Assembly (NCBI GenBank): GCA_036417435.1
Contig: CM070908.1
Span: 54,433,590-54,497,589 of the forward strand
Origin: Inia geoffrensis
Lineage: Eukaryota > Chordata > Mammalia > Artiodactyla > Iniidae
Direction: 5' to 3'
DNA length: 64,000 nt
A program made the position numbers and the translations under genes. Shown one piece after another: positions 43,791 to 56,435 of this stretch (within the stretch, counting starts at the first letter, position 1; each line of letters begins with the position of its first letter). The notes beneath the pieces are model-generated. The model saw only the letters and a list, made by a program, of their open reading frames with translations. It had not been told where the DNA came from and did no database searches.

Positions 43791-45786
43791 ATAAATCACC
43801 AATGACTGAACTTTCAGGAACCTACAGTGAGCAATTCTTTGCATATATAAAAGGTGAGCACTCTTTCAGAGGGAGGTGGAATTTCTTGGTCCTTCTTGCA
43901 TTTTCTTCTCCTTGTCATGACCACACACCACTAGCAAGCACATACTTTTTAAGTCTTTTCATTTCTTAGAAAAAAGAGGCTGCCATGGTAGAAATAGAAA
44001 TGAGCTTGCAGTCAGAATATCTTGGTTATTGAGTTTTTGCAACTCTGCCTAACTAGCCGTTATGATATTAGGCCAAAGATCAGTTAATGTTCTGAAATGT
44101 TTCTCCTCTTTATAAAACAAAGAGCAACATGTCCTACCTTAGGGGTGATTGCAAAGGATAGGGTAATGCATATAATAGTTATTTGTATGTCATGCAGCTC
44201 TTTATAAAGGTAAAATTTTGCCACCACTCATTAACCCTGAAATTCTAAAAGGGTCAGGAATAAAACAATTATGCAAATATCACCATTCTAAAATTGCCAT
44301 CAACTTAAGATGTATATATGTTCAAGGAATATGGAGTACACTGTGTTCCTGTGAATCAAGCTTTTGGCCCCCAGTAGAAGAATGGGCAGGTAAAAATCCA
44401 AGGGCATTCTCCAGGGTCAAAGCATTCTCTCACCGGATCTTAGCCCATGTGGTAAGTGATGCTCAATCTCACTAGTTATCAGATAAATGCAAATTAAAGC
44501 AATATTTGTATATAGTTCAATGGATTGTAACCTCCTTGAGTTTAACCCATATCTGCTTCTCTCTTGGGAGTTAGGTTACTCAGAGGAAGGTAAAAGTCTG
44601 TTTGCTTCTCCATGGAGAGTTTCACAGGGTCAAGAACGGACTTCCATAGGGGGAGTCCTTGGGTTGCCCAATGATGGCAGTAACTGTGTGGCAAAATCTC
44701 TGATTCTTGGGTTTGTGTTAGGAAGTTCAACTTCTTGCAAATATAAACCACGTTCTGAACTGGTTTTATCAGCTGAGAAAAAATAATGGTGTTATTTTTT
44801 TCTCTACCTACTTGAATCCTTTCTGTTTACTAATGAGAGTCATTTATGTGGCTCTTCTCAAGCCCCAATATCTAAGCAATGGATTGTGAGTCTTAAAAAA
44901 TAGATAGGGAATGGCAATTGGGAACAGCAAAGGCCTTAAGACTTTTTGTGGAGTTGGACTTGTGCATTTCTGATCGTGATGGCTTGTGGGGGTTCACATT
45001 GTATGTGGCTGGTTTCATCTCACAGAGTCTAGATGGGAGCCGTAAGTTACCTTGGGTAAGTGCTGGCCTTGGTTAGTCACTGCAGCTTATGATTGCTTTG
45101 CCCTGTGGAGAGAAGCTGAGGCAGGGCACAAGTAAAATACAACCCACTCAGGTCTTAAGCAGATGCCTGCAGGACTACCAGGAAGCTTTACCAAAGGAGG
45201 TGGTCCAGGCCAGAGTCTTAGAATGCAGCTGCTGCTGCAGCTCGACCTTGAACCAAAGAGTTGCAGCTTCACCTGGTATCAAAGAAGAGTTGGAGGCAGG
45301 ATTAAAACTTTTTAATATTCATAAGCCTAACAATATTTGACACTTTCAAGTTGCTAGACACCCTGAATTTAGGACCACAAAAAGAGCTATGGTTCCAGTT
45401 TATGTGGCTTGTCCACGGGTCCAAAGAAACTGCCTACAACACATATTCAGTGTGACTTTGGACTTGCTTTTTACCTTACTTCTAACGATGTCTTTAGATT
45501 TCACACACCCAAACAGAGACCTCATCCATAGAAAGATGGTCACTTTTATTTAAAAACAATTTTTTTAAATTGAGGGTCCTTATTTTAAAAATAATATGCC
45601 ATCTTTTGGGGACAAGAAAAAGATTTTTAGGAAATTATTGCAGACAAAAAGATTCTGAATAATTTTATAAGCCTGTTTGAAACACTAAGATTAATCAAGA
45701 AATTAAACAATAATAAATGCTTTAAAAAATGACACTTTCATCTTGTGACAAAATAAGAAAAGATAGATTGATTAAGCTGGAAGAAA
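43791..45786. other. No recognisable gene
   Basis: A tiny old L1-like scrap lies at 44455-44505 (GCTCAATCTCACTAGTTATC). The 97-99-codon frames at 44218-44786 lack motifs. The rest is unassigned. Confidence 0.4.
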
Positions 45787-45795
45787 AAAAGAGCT

Positions 45796-46004
45796 TTTTT
45801 TTTTTTTTTTTGCGGTACGCGGACCTCTCACTGCTGTGTCCTCTCCCGTTGCGGAGCACAGGCTCCAGACGTGCAGGCTCAGCGACCATGGCTCACGGGC
45901 CTAGTCACTCTGTGGCATGTGGGATCTTCCTGAACTGGGGCACGAACCCGTGTCACCTGCATTGGCAGGCGGACTCTCAACCACTGTGTCACGAGGGAAG
46001 CCCC
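45796..46004 (-). mobile_element. CHR-2-type SINE
   Basis: A minus-strand copy flanked by AAAAGAGCT at 45787-45795 and 46005-46013. Its head end CACGAGGGAAGCCCC is changed from the usual CACCAGGG. Confidence 0.9.
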
Positions 46005-46090
46005 AAAAGAGCTATTCTTTAAATAAAGGTTAAAATGTTATAATCTGGGCAGATATTAAGGGGGAAATTAGATATTAAAGGACACAGTAG

Positions 46091-47152
46091 ATAGGGGACC
46101 ATCAAGATGGCAGAGGAGTAAGACATGGAGATCACCTTCCTCCCCATAAATACATCAAAAATACATCTACATGTGGAACAACTCCTACAGAACACCTACT
46201 GAACACTGGCAGAAGACCTCAGACTTCCCAAAAGGTACCTGAGGGTGACCTACATGAAGAGTTGGGGCCAAAAGCAAATATGAACCCCAAGAGTTGTGCA
46301 AGCAAAGAAGAGAAAGGGAAATCTCTCCACGCAGACTCAGGAGCAGCAGATTAAATCCCCACAATCAACTTGATGTTCGCTGCATCTGTGGAATACCTGA
46401 ATAGACAACGAATCATCCCAGAATTGAGGCGGTGGACTTTGGGAGCAACTGTAGACTTAGGGTTTGCTGCCTGCAACTGACTTGTTTCTCATTTTTATGC
46501 TTATTTTAGTATAGTTTTTAGCACTTGTTATCATTGGTGGATTTGTTTATCGGTTTAGTTGCTCTCTTCTTTTTTTTTCCATTTATTATTATTATTACTT
46601 TTTTATTTAATAATTTAAAATTTTTTTTAATTTTTCTTTCTATTTTTCTCCCTTTTCTTCTGAAGCATGTGGCTGACAGGGTGTAGGTGCTCTGGCCTGA
46701 GCCTGTGAGGTGGGAGAGCCGAGTTCAGGACATTGGACCACGAGAGACCTCCCAGCCCCACATAATATCAATCGGCCAGAGCTCTCCCAGAGATCTCTGT
46801 CTGAATGCTAAGACCCAGCTGCACCCAACGGCCAGGAAGCTCCAGTGCTCGACGCCCCATGCCAAACAACTAGCAAGACAGGAACATAACTGCACCCATT
46901 AGCAGAGAGGCAGCCTCAAATCATACAAAATTCACAGACACTCCAAAACACATTACCGGACATAGCCCTGCCCACCAGAAAGACAAAATCCAACCCCACC
47001 CACCAGAACACAGGCACCAGTCCCCTCCAACAGGAAGCCTGCACAAGCCACTGAACCAACCTTACCCACTTAGGGGAAGACACCAAAAACAATGGGAACT
47101 ATGAACCTGCAGCCTGTGAAAAGGAGACCCCAAACACAGTAAGTGAAGCAAA
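46091..47152 (+). promoter_or_regulatory. L1 5' UTR with internal promoter region
   Basis: 1,062 bases precede ORF1. In intact L1s this region drives transcription by RNA polymerase II from inside the element. It has a T-rich patch at 46560-46650 and a CA-rich stretch before ORF1. Sequence seen, role from the family. Activity today is not implied. Confidence 0.7.
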
Positions 47153-48046
47153 ATGAGAAGACAGAGAAATACACAGCAGATAAAGGAGCAAGATAAAAAC
47201 CCAACAGACCAAACAAATGAAGAGGAAATCAGCAGTCTACCTGAAAAAGAATTCAGAGTAATGATAGTAAACATGATCCAAAATCTTGAGAGTAGAATGG
47301 AGGAAATACAAGAAATGTTTAACAAGGAACTAGAAGACATAAGGAGCAAACAAACAATGATGAACAGCACAATAAATGAAATGTAAAATCCTCTAGAAGG
47401 CATCAGTAAAAGAAAAACTGAGGCAGAAGTAGGGATAAATGGCCTGGAAGATAAAATAGTGAAAATAACCAGCACAGAGCAAAATAAAGAAAAAAGAATG
47501 AAAAGAATTGAGTACAGTTTCAGAGGCCTCTGGGACAATATTAAACACACCAGCATTCAAATTATAGGGGTCCCAGAAGAAGAACAGATTAAGAAAGGGT
47601 CTGAGAAAATATTTGAAGAGATTATAGTTGAAAACTTCCCTAACATGGGAAAGGAAATAACCACCCAAGTCCAGGAAGCGCAGAGAGTCCCAGACAGGAT
47701 AAACCCTAGGAAAAACACACCAAGACACATATTAATCAAACTATCAAAAATTGAATACAAAGAAAAAATATTAAAAGCAGCAAGGGAAAAACAACAAATA
47801 ACATACAAGGGAATCCCCATAAGGTTAACAGCTGATCTTTCAGCAGAAACTCTGCAAGCCAGAAGGGGGTGGCAGGACATATGTAAAGTAATGAAAGGGA
47901 AAAACCTACAACCAAGATTACTCTACCCAGCAAGGATCTCATTCAGATTCGATGGAGAAATTAAAACCTTTACAGACAAGCAAAAGCTAAGAGAATTCAG
48001 CACCACAAAACCAGCTTTACAACAAATGCTAAAGGAACTTCTCTAG
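47153..48046 (+). pseudogene. L1 ORF1p, one in-frame stop
   Basis: ORF1 encodes the RNA-binding chaperone of the L1 particle. The frame starts MRRQRNTQQIKEQDKNPTDQ and runs through a coiled-coil-like stretch (MIQNLESRMEEIQEMFNKEL). It stops at TAA 47384-47386 and then stays open in the same phase to 48046, about 297 codons in all. The RNA-recognition and C-terminal domains are complete (IQIIGVPEEEQ, ILKAAREKQQITYKG, FSTTKPALQQMLKELL). It is a single-stop pseudogene, unusually well kept compared with ORF2. Confidence 0.93.
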
Positions 48047-48769
48047 GCGGGAAATACAAGAGAAGGAAAAGACCTACAATAACTAACCCAAAACAATTAA
48101 GAAAATGATAATAGGAACATACATATCAATAATTACCTTAATTATAAATGGATTAAATGCTCCAACCAAGAGACATAGACTGGCTGAATGGATACAAAAA
48201 CAAGAAGTGCATATATGCTGTCTACAAGAGACCCACTTCAGACCTAGGGATACATACAGAACAGACTGAATGAGGGGATGGAAAAAGATATTCCATGCAA
48301 ATGGAAATCAAAAGAAAGCTGGTGTAGCAATTCTCATATCAGACAAAATAAAGACTATTACAAGAGAAAAGGACACTACATAATGATCAAGGGATCAATC
48401 CAAGAAGAAGATATAACAATTGTAAATATTTATGCACCCAACATAGGAGCACCTCAATACATAAGGCAAATGCTAACAGCCACAAAAGGGGAAATCGACA
48501 GTAACACAATAAGAGTAAGAGACTTTAACACCCCACCTTCACCAATGGACAGATCAATCAAAATGAAAATAACGAAACACAAGCTTTAAATGACACATTA
48601 GACAAGATGGACTTAATTGATATTTATAGAACATTCCATCCAAAAACAACAGAATACACTTTCTTCTCAGGTGCTCATGGAACATTCTCCAGGATGGGTT
48701 ATATCTTGGGTCACAAATCAAGCCTTGGTAAATTTAAGAATATTGAAATTATATCAAGAATCTTTTCCG

Positions 48770-48982
48770 GGCTTCCCTGGTGGCGCAGTGGTTGAGGGTC
48801 CGCCTGCCAATGCAGGGGACACGGGTTTGTGCCCCGGTCCGGGAGGATCCCACATGCCATGGAGCGGCTGGGCCCGTGAGCCATGGCCGCTGAGCCTGCG
48901 TGTCCGGAGCCTGTGCTCCACAACGGGAGGGGCCACAACGGTGAGAGGCCCGCGTACCGCAAAAAAAAAAAAAAAAAAAAAA
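48770..48982 (+). mobile_element. CHR-2-type SINE inside L1 ORF2
   Basis: A forward copy with A box TGGCGCAGTGGTTGAG and a long A tail (48961-48984). It is flanked by AATCTTTTCCG at 48759-48769 and 48983-48993. It is close to consensus, which suggests a late insertion. Confidence 0.95.
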
Positions 48983-50074
48983 AATCTTTTCCGATCACAA
49001 TGCTATGAGACTAGATATCAATTACAGGAAAAAAAAATTATTAAATACAAACAGATGGAGGCTAAATAGTACACTACTAAATACCCAAGACATTACTGAA
49101 GAAATCAAAGAGGAAATCAAAAAATACCTAGAAACAAATGACAATGAAAACACGACAACCCAAAACCTATGCGAGGCAGCAAAAGCAGTTCTAAGAGGGA
49201 AGTTTATAGCAATGCAATCCTACCTCAAGAAACAAGAAAAATCTCAAATAAACAACCTAACTTTACACCTAAAGCAATTAGAGAAAGAATAACAAAAAAA
49301 TAAACCCCAAACTTAGCAGAGGGAAAGAAATCATAAAGATCAGATCAGAAATAAATGAAAGAAAAATAAAGGAAACAATAACAAGGATCATTACAATGAA
49401 AAGTTGGTTCTTTGAGAAGAAACAAAATTGATAAACCATTAGCCAGACTCATCAAGAAAAAAAGGGAGAAGACTCAAATCAACAGAATTAGAAATGAAAA
49501 AATAGAAGTAACAACCGACACTGCAGAAACTACAAGCAACTATATGCCAATAAAATGGACCACCTGGAAGAAATGGAAAAATTCTTAGAAAAGCACAACC
49601 TTCCAAGACTGAACCAGGTAGAAATAGAAAATACAAACAGACCAATCCCAAGCACTGAAATTGAGGCTGTGATAAAAAATCTTCCAAATAACAAAAGCCC
49701 AGGACCAGATGGCTTCACAGGTGAATTCTATCAAACATTTAGAGAAGAGCTAACACCTATACTTCTCAAACTCTTCCAAAATATAGCAGGGGTAGGAACA
49801 CTCCCAAACTCATTCTAGGAGGCAACCATCACCCTGATACCAAAACCAGACAAAGATGCCACAAAGAAAGGAAACTACAGGACAACATCACTGATGAACA
49901 TAGACACAAAAATCCTCAGTAAAATACTAGCAAACAGAATCCAACAGCACATTAAAAGGATCATACACCATGATCAAGTGGGGTTTATTCCAGGAATGCA
50001 AGGATTCTGCAATATATGCAAATCAGTCTGTAATATACCATATTAACAAATTGAAGGATAAAAACCATATGATC

Positions 50075-50380
50075 GCATGGACATATATATACTAACAAAC
50101 GTAAGGTAAATAGCTAATGGGAAGCAGCCGCTTGGCACAGGGATATCAGCTCGGTGCTTGGTGACTGCCTGGAGGGGTGGGATAGGGAGAGAAGGAAGGA
50201 GGGAGACGCAAGAGGGAAGAAATATGTGAACGTCTGTATATATATAACTGATTCACTTTGTTGTAAAGTAGAAACTGACACACTATTGTAGAGCAATTTT
50301 AACCCAATAAAGATGTTAAAAAAAATAAATAAAAATAAAAATAAAAAAAAAAAGAAAGCAAAAAAAAAAAAAAAAAAAAA
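50075..50380 (+). mobile_element. 5'-truncated L1 3' end nested in L1 ORF2
   Basis: About 240 bp of L1 3' UTR (GCATGGACATATATATACTA to ACCCAATAAAGATGTT) followed by a long mixed A tail with AAAAT units. It is flanked by AAAACCATATGATC at 50061-50074 and 50381-50394, an exact 14-bp duplication. It has the same orientation as its host. Its 3' end (AGAGCAATTTTAACCC) differs from the host's (AAAGCAGTTATATTTC), so it comes from another subfamily. Confidence 0.95.
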
Positions 50381-52830
50381 AAAACCATATGATCATCTCA
50401 ATAGATGCAGAAAAAGCTTTCAACAAAATTCAACACCCATTCATGATAAAAACTCTCCAGAAAGTAGGCATAGAGGGAACTTACCTCAACATAATAAAGG
50501 CCATAAATGACAAACCCACAGCCAACATCGTCCTCAATGGTGAAAAACTGAAAGCATTTCCTCTAAGATCAGGAACAAGACAAGGTTGCCCACTCTCTCC
50601 ATTATTTTTCAACATAGTTTTGGAAGTTTTAGCCACAGCAAACAGAGAAGAAATAAAAGGAATCCAAATCACAAGAGAAGAAGTAAAACTGTCACTGTTT
50701 GCAGATGACATGATACTGTATATAGAGAATCCTAAAGACTCTACAAGAAAACTACTAGAGCTAATCAATGAATTTGGTAAAGTAGCAGGATACAAAATTA
50801 ATGCACAGAAATCTCTGGCATTCCTATACACTAATGATGAAAAATCTGAAAGTGAAATTAAGAAAACACTCCCATTTACCATTGCAACAAAAATAATAAA
50901 ATATCTAGGAATAACCTACCTAAGGTGACAAAAGACCTGTATGCAGAAAACTATGAGACACTGATGAAAGAAATTAAAGATGATACAAATAGATGGAGAG
51001 AGATACCATGTTCTTGGGTTGGAAGAATGAACATTGTGAAAATGACTCTACTACCCAAAGCAATCTACAGATTCAATGCAATCCCTATCAAACTACCAGT
51101 GTTTTTTTAGTTCTAGTTTTATAGTTCTGGTTTTTCACCGAACTAGAGCAAAAAATTTCACAATTTGTATGGAAACACAAAAGACTCCAAATTGCCAAAG
51201 CAATCTTGAGAAAGAAAAGTGGAGCTGGAGGAATCAGGCTCCCTGACTTCAGGCTGTACTACAAAGCTATAGTAATCAAGACAGTGTGGTACTGGCACAA
51301 AAAAAGAAATATAGATCAATGGAACAGGATAGAAAGTCCAGAGATAAACCCACACACATATGGTCACCTTATCTTTGATAAAGGAGGCAAGAATATACAA
51401 TGGAGAAAAGACAGCCTCTTCAATAAGTGGTGCTGGGAAAACAGGACAGCTACACGTAAAAGAATGAAATTAGAACACTTCCTAACACCATACACAAAAA
51501 TAAACTCAAAATGGTTTAAAGCCCTAAATGTAAGGCCAGACACTATAAAAGTCTTGGAGAAAAACAGGCAGAACACTCTATGACATAAATCACAGCAAGA
51601 TTCTTTGTGACACACCTCCTACAGAACCGGAAATAAAAAACAAAAATAAACAAATGAGACCTAATGAAACTTAAAAGCTTTTGCACAGCAAAGGAAAACT
51701 TAAACAAGACGAAAAGACAAGCCTCAGAATGGTAGAAAATATTTTCAAAGAAATCAACGGGCAAAGGATTAATCTCCACAATTTACCAGCAGCTCATGCA
51801 TCTCAATATAAAAAAAAAAAAAACCCAATCCAAAAATGGGCAGAAGACCTAAATAGACATTTCTCCAAAGAAGATATACGGCTTGCCAACAAACACATGA
51901 AAGGATGCTCAACATCATTAATCATTAGAGAAATGCAAATCAAAACTTCAATGAGGTATCACTTCACACAGGTCAGAATGGCCATCATCAAAAAGTCTAC
52001 AAACAATAAATGCTGGAGAGGATGTGGAGAAAAGGGAACCCTCTTGCACTGTTGGTGGGAATGTAAATTGATACAGCCACTATGGAGAACAGTATGGAGG
52101 TTCCTTAAAAAACTACAAATAGAACTACCATATGAACCAGCAATCCCACTACTATGCATATACCTTGAGAAACCATAATTCAGAAAGGGTCCTGTACCAC
52201 ATGTTCATTGCAGCCCTATTTACAATAGCCAGGACATGGAAGCAACCTAAGTGTCCATCGACAGATGAATGGATAAAGAAGATGTGGAACACATATACAA
52301 TGGAATATAACTCAGCCATAAAAAGAAACAAAATTGAGTTATTTGTAGTGAGGTGGATGGACTTTGAGTCTGTCACACAGAGTGAAGTAAGTCAGAAAGA
52401 GAAAAATACTGTATGCTAACACATATATATGGAATCTAAAAAAAAAAAAAAAAAAGGTTTTGATGAACCTAGGAGCAGGACAGAAATAAAGACACAGATG
52501 TAGAGAATGGATTGAGGACACGCGGAGTGAGAAGGCTAAGCTGGGACGAAGTGAGAGAGTAGCCTTGACATATATACACTACCAAATGGAAGATTGATAG
52601 CTAGTGGGAAGCAGCTGCATAGCACAGGGAGATCAGCTAGGTGCTTTGTGACCACCTAGGGGGGTGGGTTAGGGAGGGTGGGAGGGAGATGCAAGAGGGA
52701 GGGGATATGGAGATGTATGCATACATATAGCTGATTCACTTTGTTATACAACAGAAACTAACAGAACTTTGTAAAGCAGTTATATTTCAATAAAGATGTT
52801 AAATAAAAAATAAATGAAGGGGCACAGTAG

Positions 52831-53875
52831 CTGGAAATAAGAGAGAAAAGGAGATGTGCCCAGATTTAACTACTCTTACAGAGTGAATCAGAAGAAAAAC
52901 GAGCTGTCTTAGCCTTTAAGAAGTTTCCAACAGTGACCGGAGCACAGAGGAATTTCATTGAGGAGGGAGACCAAAGCGGATGGAAGTGTCTCCACCAGGG
53001 AGAATCAAGTTCCAAGATCCTAAGAAGACATGGCTTCAAAAAAAGCTACTGAAGATGCTGATGGAAGGACCGTAGCAACGGAACTTGGGGACCTCATGTT
53101 AAAAATGGGGACCTCATGTTAAAAATGGGGGCAGCTCTAATAGGCAGTTACAGAAAATCTGTACAGACTTGAGACAAGCACAAAATCCCAAACACATCAT
53201 AAGGGAGGCTTTAAGGTGGCACAGCCATTGTTAGGTGGAGATATAAGAATTGTCTGTACCCTTAGTATACTAAGATCCACAAATGTCTCCCCAGACAGAT
53301 GAGCCTGTGGGCCTCCAAAGGCATTTTTTTGCTACCCTAGGATTAAAGCAGAAACACAACAACTTTCTAGACCTGTCAAATCCTGCTTTTATTTTAACTG
53401 AAACATATTTCTAGCCTCACAGAAGAGAAATACCTACTTTCTTATTATAAAAATAATGCCAAATTTTTAGATAGTAAAAGTTCACTTGTCCTTAAAAGAT
53501 AATAAATAACAAAAGTTCTATAACTCAGAGTCTGTGGTCATAAAACCAGCAAAGCAGCCCTCTTTATGAGGAATCAGAGGATTCAGAGAAATTGGCATTG
53601 ATCTGTTCAGACAGAGAGACTTGATTTGGGCCTTAGTGAAACACAAGATAAAATAAACATGTTTATGGAACAAAAGGACTGGTAATAGCAGCAAAACTTT
53701 CCACAAGATGTGACAGTCTGAACAGAAGATTTGCCATTTTCTCTCATTTGGGGTTTAAAGGAAACACAGTTCATCTGCACAGTATAGAAGTAGATGGGTC
53801 CCCTCCCCTCCACCTTTACCCTCCTGTTCTGCATTTTCCTTACAAGTATTCTGAGTAATTTTCTTTGGCTAAACC
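52831..53875. other. No recognisable gene
   Basis: A 20-bp tandem duplication lies at 53087-53126. Minus frames at 53518-53706 and 53607-53906 have no motifs. Confidence 0.45.
53087..53126. repeat. 20-bp exact tandem duplication
   Basis: GGGGACCTCATGTTAAAAAT occurs twice without a gap (53087-53106 and 53107-53126). Confidence 0.97.
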
Positions 53876-54000
53876 TACAAAGACATTCATTCATTCTTTC
53901 ATTCAATCAGCAAACATTGTTAATTTGAGTATTACTCAATCATCAGACATTTATTGAGGGCCTATTATGTGCCAAGCATAGTCCAGGATGTAGAACAATA
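53876..54000 (-). repeat. L2 3' end
   Basis: A CATTCATTCATTCTTTCATTC tail, then CAGACATTTATTGAGGGCC, TATTATGTGCCAAGCATAG: reversed LINE-2 terminus. Confidence 0.75.
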
Positions 54001-54749
54001 TTGTTCACTCGAACATGGTTACAACACTTCCCCAAAGAGTAAAATTCGTATCACATGAATTGGAGAAAATTGACAATGAAGTGTAACAGGTGAAATCTAA
54101 TTCAAAGGTGATGTCACCCATAAAACAAATCCAAAATAGGAACCATTTTAATTAGACCCTAATATATATTCAGATTTTTTTCATTTCAACTTTCTGAATG
54201 AAAGGTACTTCTAAACTGTGAGGTATTTACATTTTCCTACCATGCCTAAGTTTGGCATAGTAATCTATAAAAATAAACTCTTTTTAGTAAATTCTGATCA
54301 TTTCACTGTGCAGGTTTTATCTCTTGTATTTGGGTGATTTTTTTAATGGTCAATTTGAACATTTTCCCTATATTATCTAGTTGCTACGTAGACATAGATT
54401 TTTACTACACAGAAGAAAAATACAGAAAAACATGGGGAAATAAAAGCAATAAACAACCTTGGAATACCTATTTGCCTGTAGTTTTTTTTTTTCTGATTTA
54501 AGTAGCAAAACATGAGGGGTAAATAGAAGTCAACAATGCCAACTTCTTTCATTTTTCACCCTCAAACAAACATACCTTGAGTCTCTGATGCATACCTGGC
54601 CCTGTGCCAATACTTGAAGAGAATAAATGACTCCTCTCTCGAAGAAGACAGTGGAAAGAACAGCCAAAAGAATAGGTTCTGGAAGCAGGCTGACCAGGCA
54701 TTACACCATCTCTCAGTAACTGTGACTTGAGAAAGCTCTTCATGGAGAC
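54001..54749. other. No recognisable feature
   Basis: This is AT-rich and unassigned, with a T run at 54483-54492. Confidence 0.45.
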
Positions 54750-54990
54750 CAGCCATGCACTTTGGGATCAGGCAAACCTGAGCTCAAATTCCAGAATTTC
54801 CACTTATTGGCTATATGATCTTGAATAAGTACTTAATTAATGTCTGAGCCACAGTTTTGTCAGCTTTAAATAGGGACCAAGAATCTTATTTTAAAGTTGT
54901 GAGGATGAAATATAATAAAAATCTGTAACATGTTTAGCTCAGTGCCTGGGTCATACAAAATATTCAGTAAGTGCTGTGCTCATTCCTTTA
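54750..54990 (+). repeat. MIR element
   Basis: A forward MIR, nearly full length: CAGGCAAACCTGAGCTCAAATTCC, CCACTTATTGGCTATATGATC, TGAGGATGAAATATAATAAAAATC, GCTCAGTGCCTGGGTCATAC and AGTAAGTGCTGTGC. Confidence 0.8.
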
Positions 54991-56435
54991 TCTGCCTGTG
55001 TGTTTTCTTCCAGATTTACCTCTGTAATCAAAAAGGATAATTGGGAGAAAAGAATCAACCTTAGCCAAAAATTTGGGATGATTCCTGGCATGTATCACTC
55101 CTTTGAAAGGATAGAATGTATTGCTGTGAGTAAAAACCACAGCTATAGACTGAGAGCTTAGTGGAAGTCTGTGGTAATAATTGTCAGTCAGTAACAGGAT
55201 GTTATCAACACCATAGACTCAATGACTCAAGAAAGCCAAAGGATGGTAAGTTTTCTACTTCCTGCAAAATGGCACGTAGCACTTGCTGTACCAAGAGCTG
55301 AAGGTTAGTTTCAGCCAGATCAAAATTTTCACCATCTGTTCATGGAAAGATAAAACCCTTCTTCCTGTGTAATGGATAACAAGGATTTAAAGAAAAGGGG
55401 ATTGCCTCAATTTCAACATCAAATGGCTGTGTTTATGTGACCAAAAATTGCACACAGGAAACATAAAAGAGATCAGTCAGTAAAACAGAACAATATAAAC
55501 TGTGAAATGCTTTTCTGAATCTCTTAGAAACATTCGTTTTTCATGGAAGAGTGTAAATAAAGCAACAATGAAAAACATATTTGAGTTCCAGATAATTCAA
55601 ATAAGCTTCATTATTTCAAGCCTCCAATCTACAAAGTGCTATTTTTATCCTTCCAATATTCAAAGTCATTTCATATCTTATGAATTTTTTACTAATCATA
55701 TAGGATAAAATATCTGTGTAATATTTTATATACGATTAAGCAATCAACTTCTATTTAGAAACAGTAAAGATGCCTCTATCCTCCTGTCTTTCCTGAAACC
55801 AGTGAAAGAGGACAATAGAGGGCAAAAAATAAAATAAGATCTTTGATAAGCTCAAATGCAGTCACCACCACTTTTTGAACTTTTCTATGAAGAAGGACTT
55901 CATAATGCCATAAATATCGGATCTGGGAAAGCAAAAACTGAGAGGAAGATGTATTGACTAGATTTGGAAGAGCAAGCAGAAGCTTCAGCAGACCTCCTCA
56001 GGGAAGGATTCTAGCTGCTACTGAAGATTGATAAGGCAGAAAGATGAACCAGCAACATGAGGCATATGCCAGGTATTGTTATGTGAAGGAAGGAAGGAGA
56101 GAAGGAGGAGATAAGGAAGAAAAAAGTGGGTTCAAGGGCTTTAGAGAAATAAATACTATGTAACTACTCAAAAATACTTGTGGCTTACCATATGACAGCC
56201 AAGAAGCTTTTCTCTGAGCTTAAAGCAAACAAATTATATCAAAAATAATAAGTATGCCATGAGGCTTGATAAACACATCTTTACAAAACCGTTGGAATTT
56301 TGAGACCTCAAAGAGGAAATACAAAGACAAAATGGAGATGATAAAGCAAAAGAATAATTTAAACGTAAAAGGGCAAGAATCTTTGACACCAGGGGTAGCT
56401 CAAATAACTCTCAGAATTCCCTAAATGTCCTCAGA
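54991..56435. other. No recognisable gene
   Basis: A purine-rich (GGAAGGAGAGAAGGAGG) tract lies at 56080-56125. No motif-bearing frame is present. The right part may already be a decayed L1. Confidence 0.4.

Larger units (their letters stand above)
48107..52419 (+). pseudogene. L1 ORF2p (endonuclease/reverse transcriptase), broken
   Basis: It opens MIIGTYISIITLIINGLNAP, the start of the endonuclease domain. A stop lies at 48268-48270 and a phase change follows near 48356. The endonuclease motif normally GDFN reads RDFN, and a later DHILG-type motif reads GYILG. A SINE (48770) cuts the end of this domain. The reverse-transcriptase part has a stop at 49816-49818, an inserted L1 fragment at 50075, then an intact FADD site at 50698-50709. 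Further shifts occur near 50926, 51105-51150 and 51580. The C-terminal [18 protein letters not shown] is present. Confidence 0.93.
46091..52816 (+). mobile_element. Near full-length L1 with nested insertions
   Basis: A forward L1: 5' UTR 46091-47152 (starting ATAGGGGACCATCAAGATGG), ORF1 47153-48046, ORF2 48107-52419, 3' UTR to AATAAAGATGTTAAATAAA near 52790-52805. It is flanked by AAAGGACACAGTAG (46077-46090) and AAGGGGCACAGTAG (52817-52830), 12 of 14 matching. It contains a CHR-2 SINE (48770-48982) and an L1 3' end (50075-50380). Both frames are broken, so it is inactive. Confidence 0.94.

Noticed and set aside
47062..47556. 164-codon minus frame rich in hydrophobic residues, possible membrane protein
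   Set aside because: It is antisense to L1 ORF1. The A-rich coding strand gives phenylalanine, leucine and serine codons on the other strand.
50313..50510. Lysine-rich frame
   Set aside because: It is a translation of the A-rich tail of the nested L1 fragment followed by host ORF2.
46091..52816. Currently active L1
   Set aside because: A stop in ORF1, many lesions in ORF2 and two insertions exclude activity.
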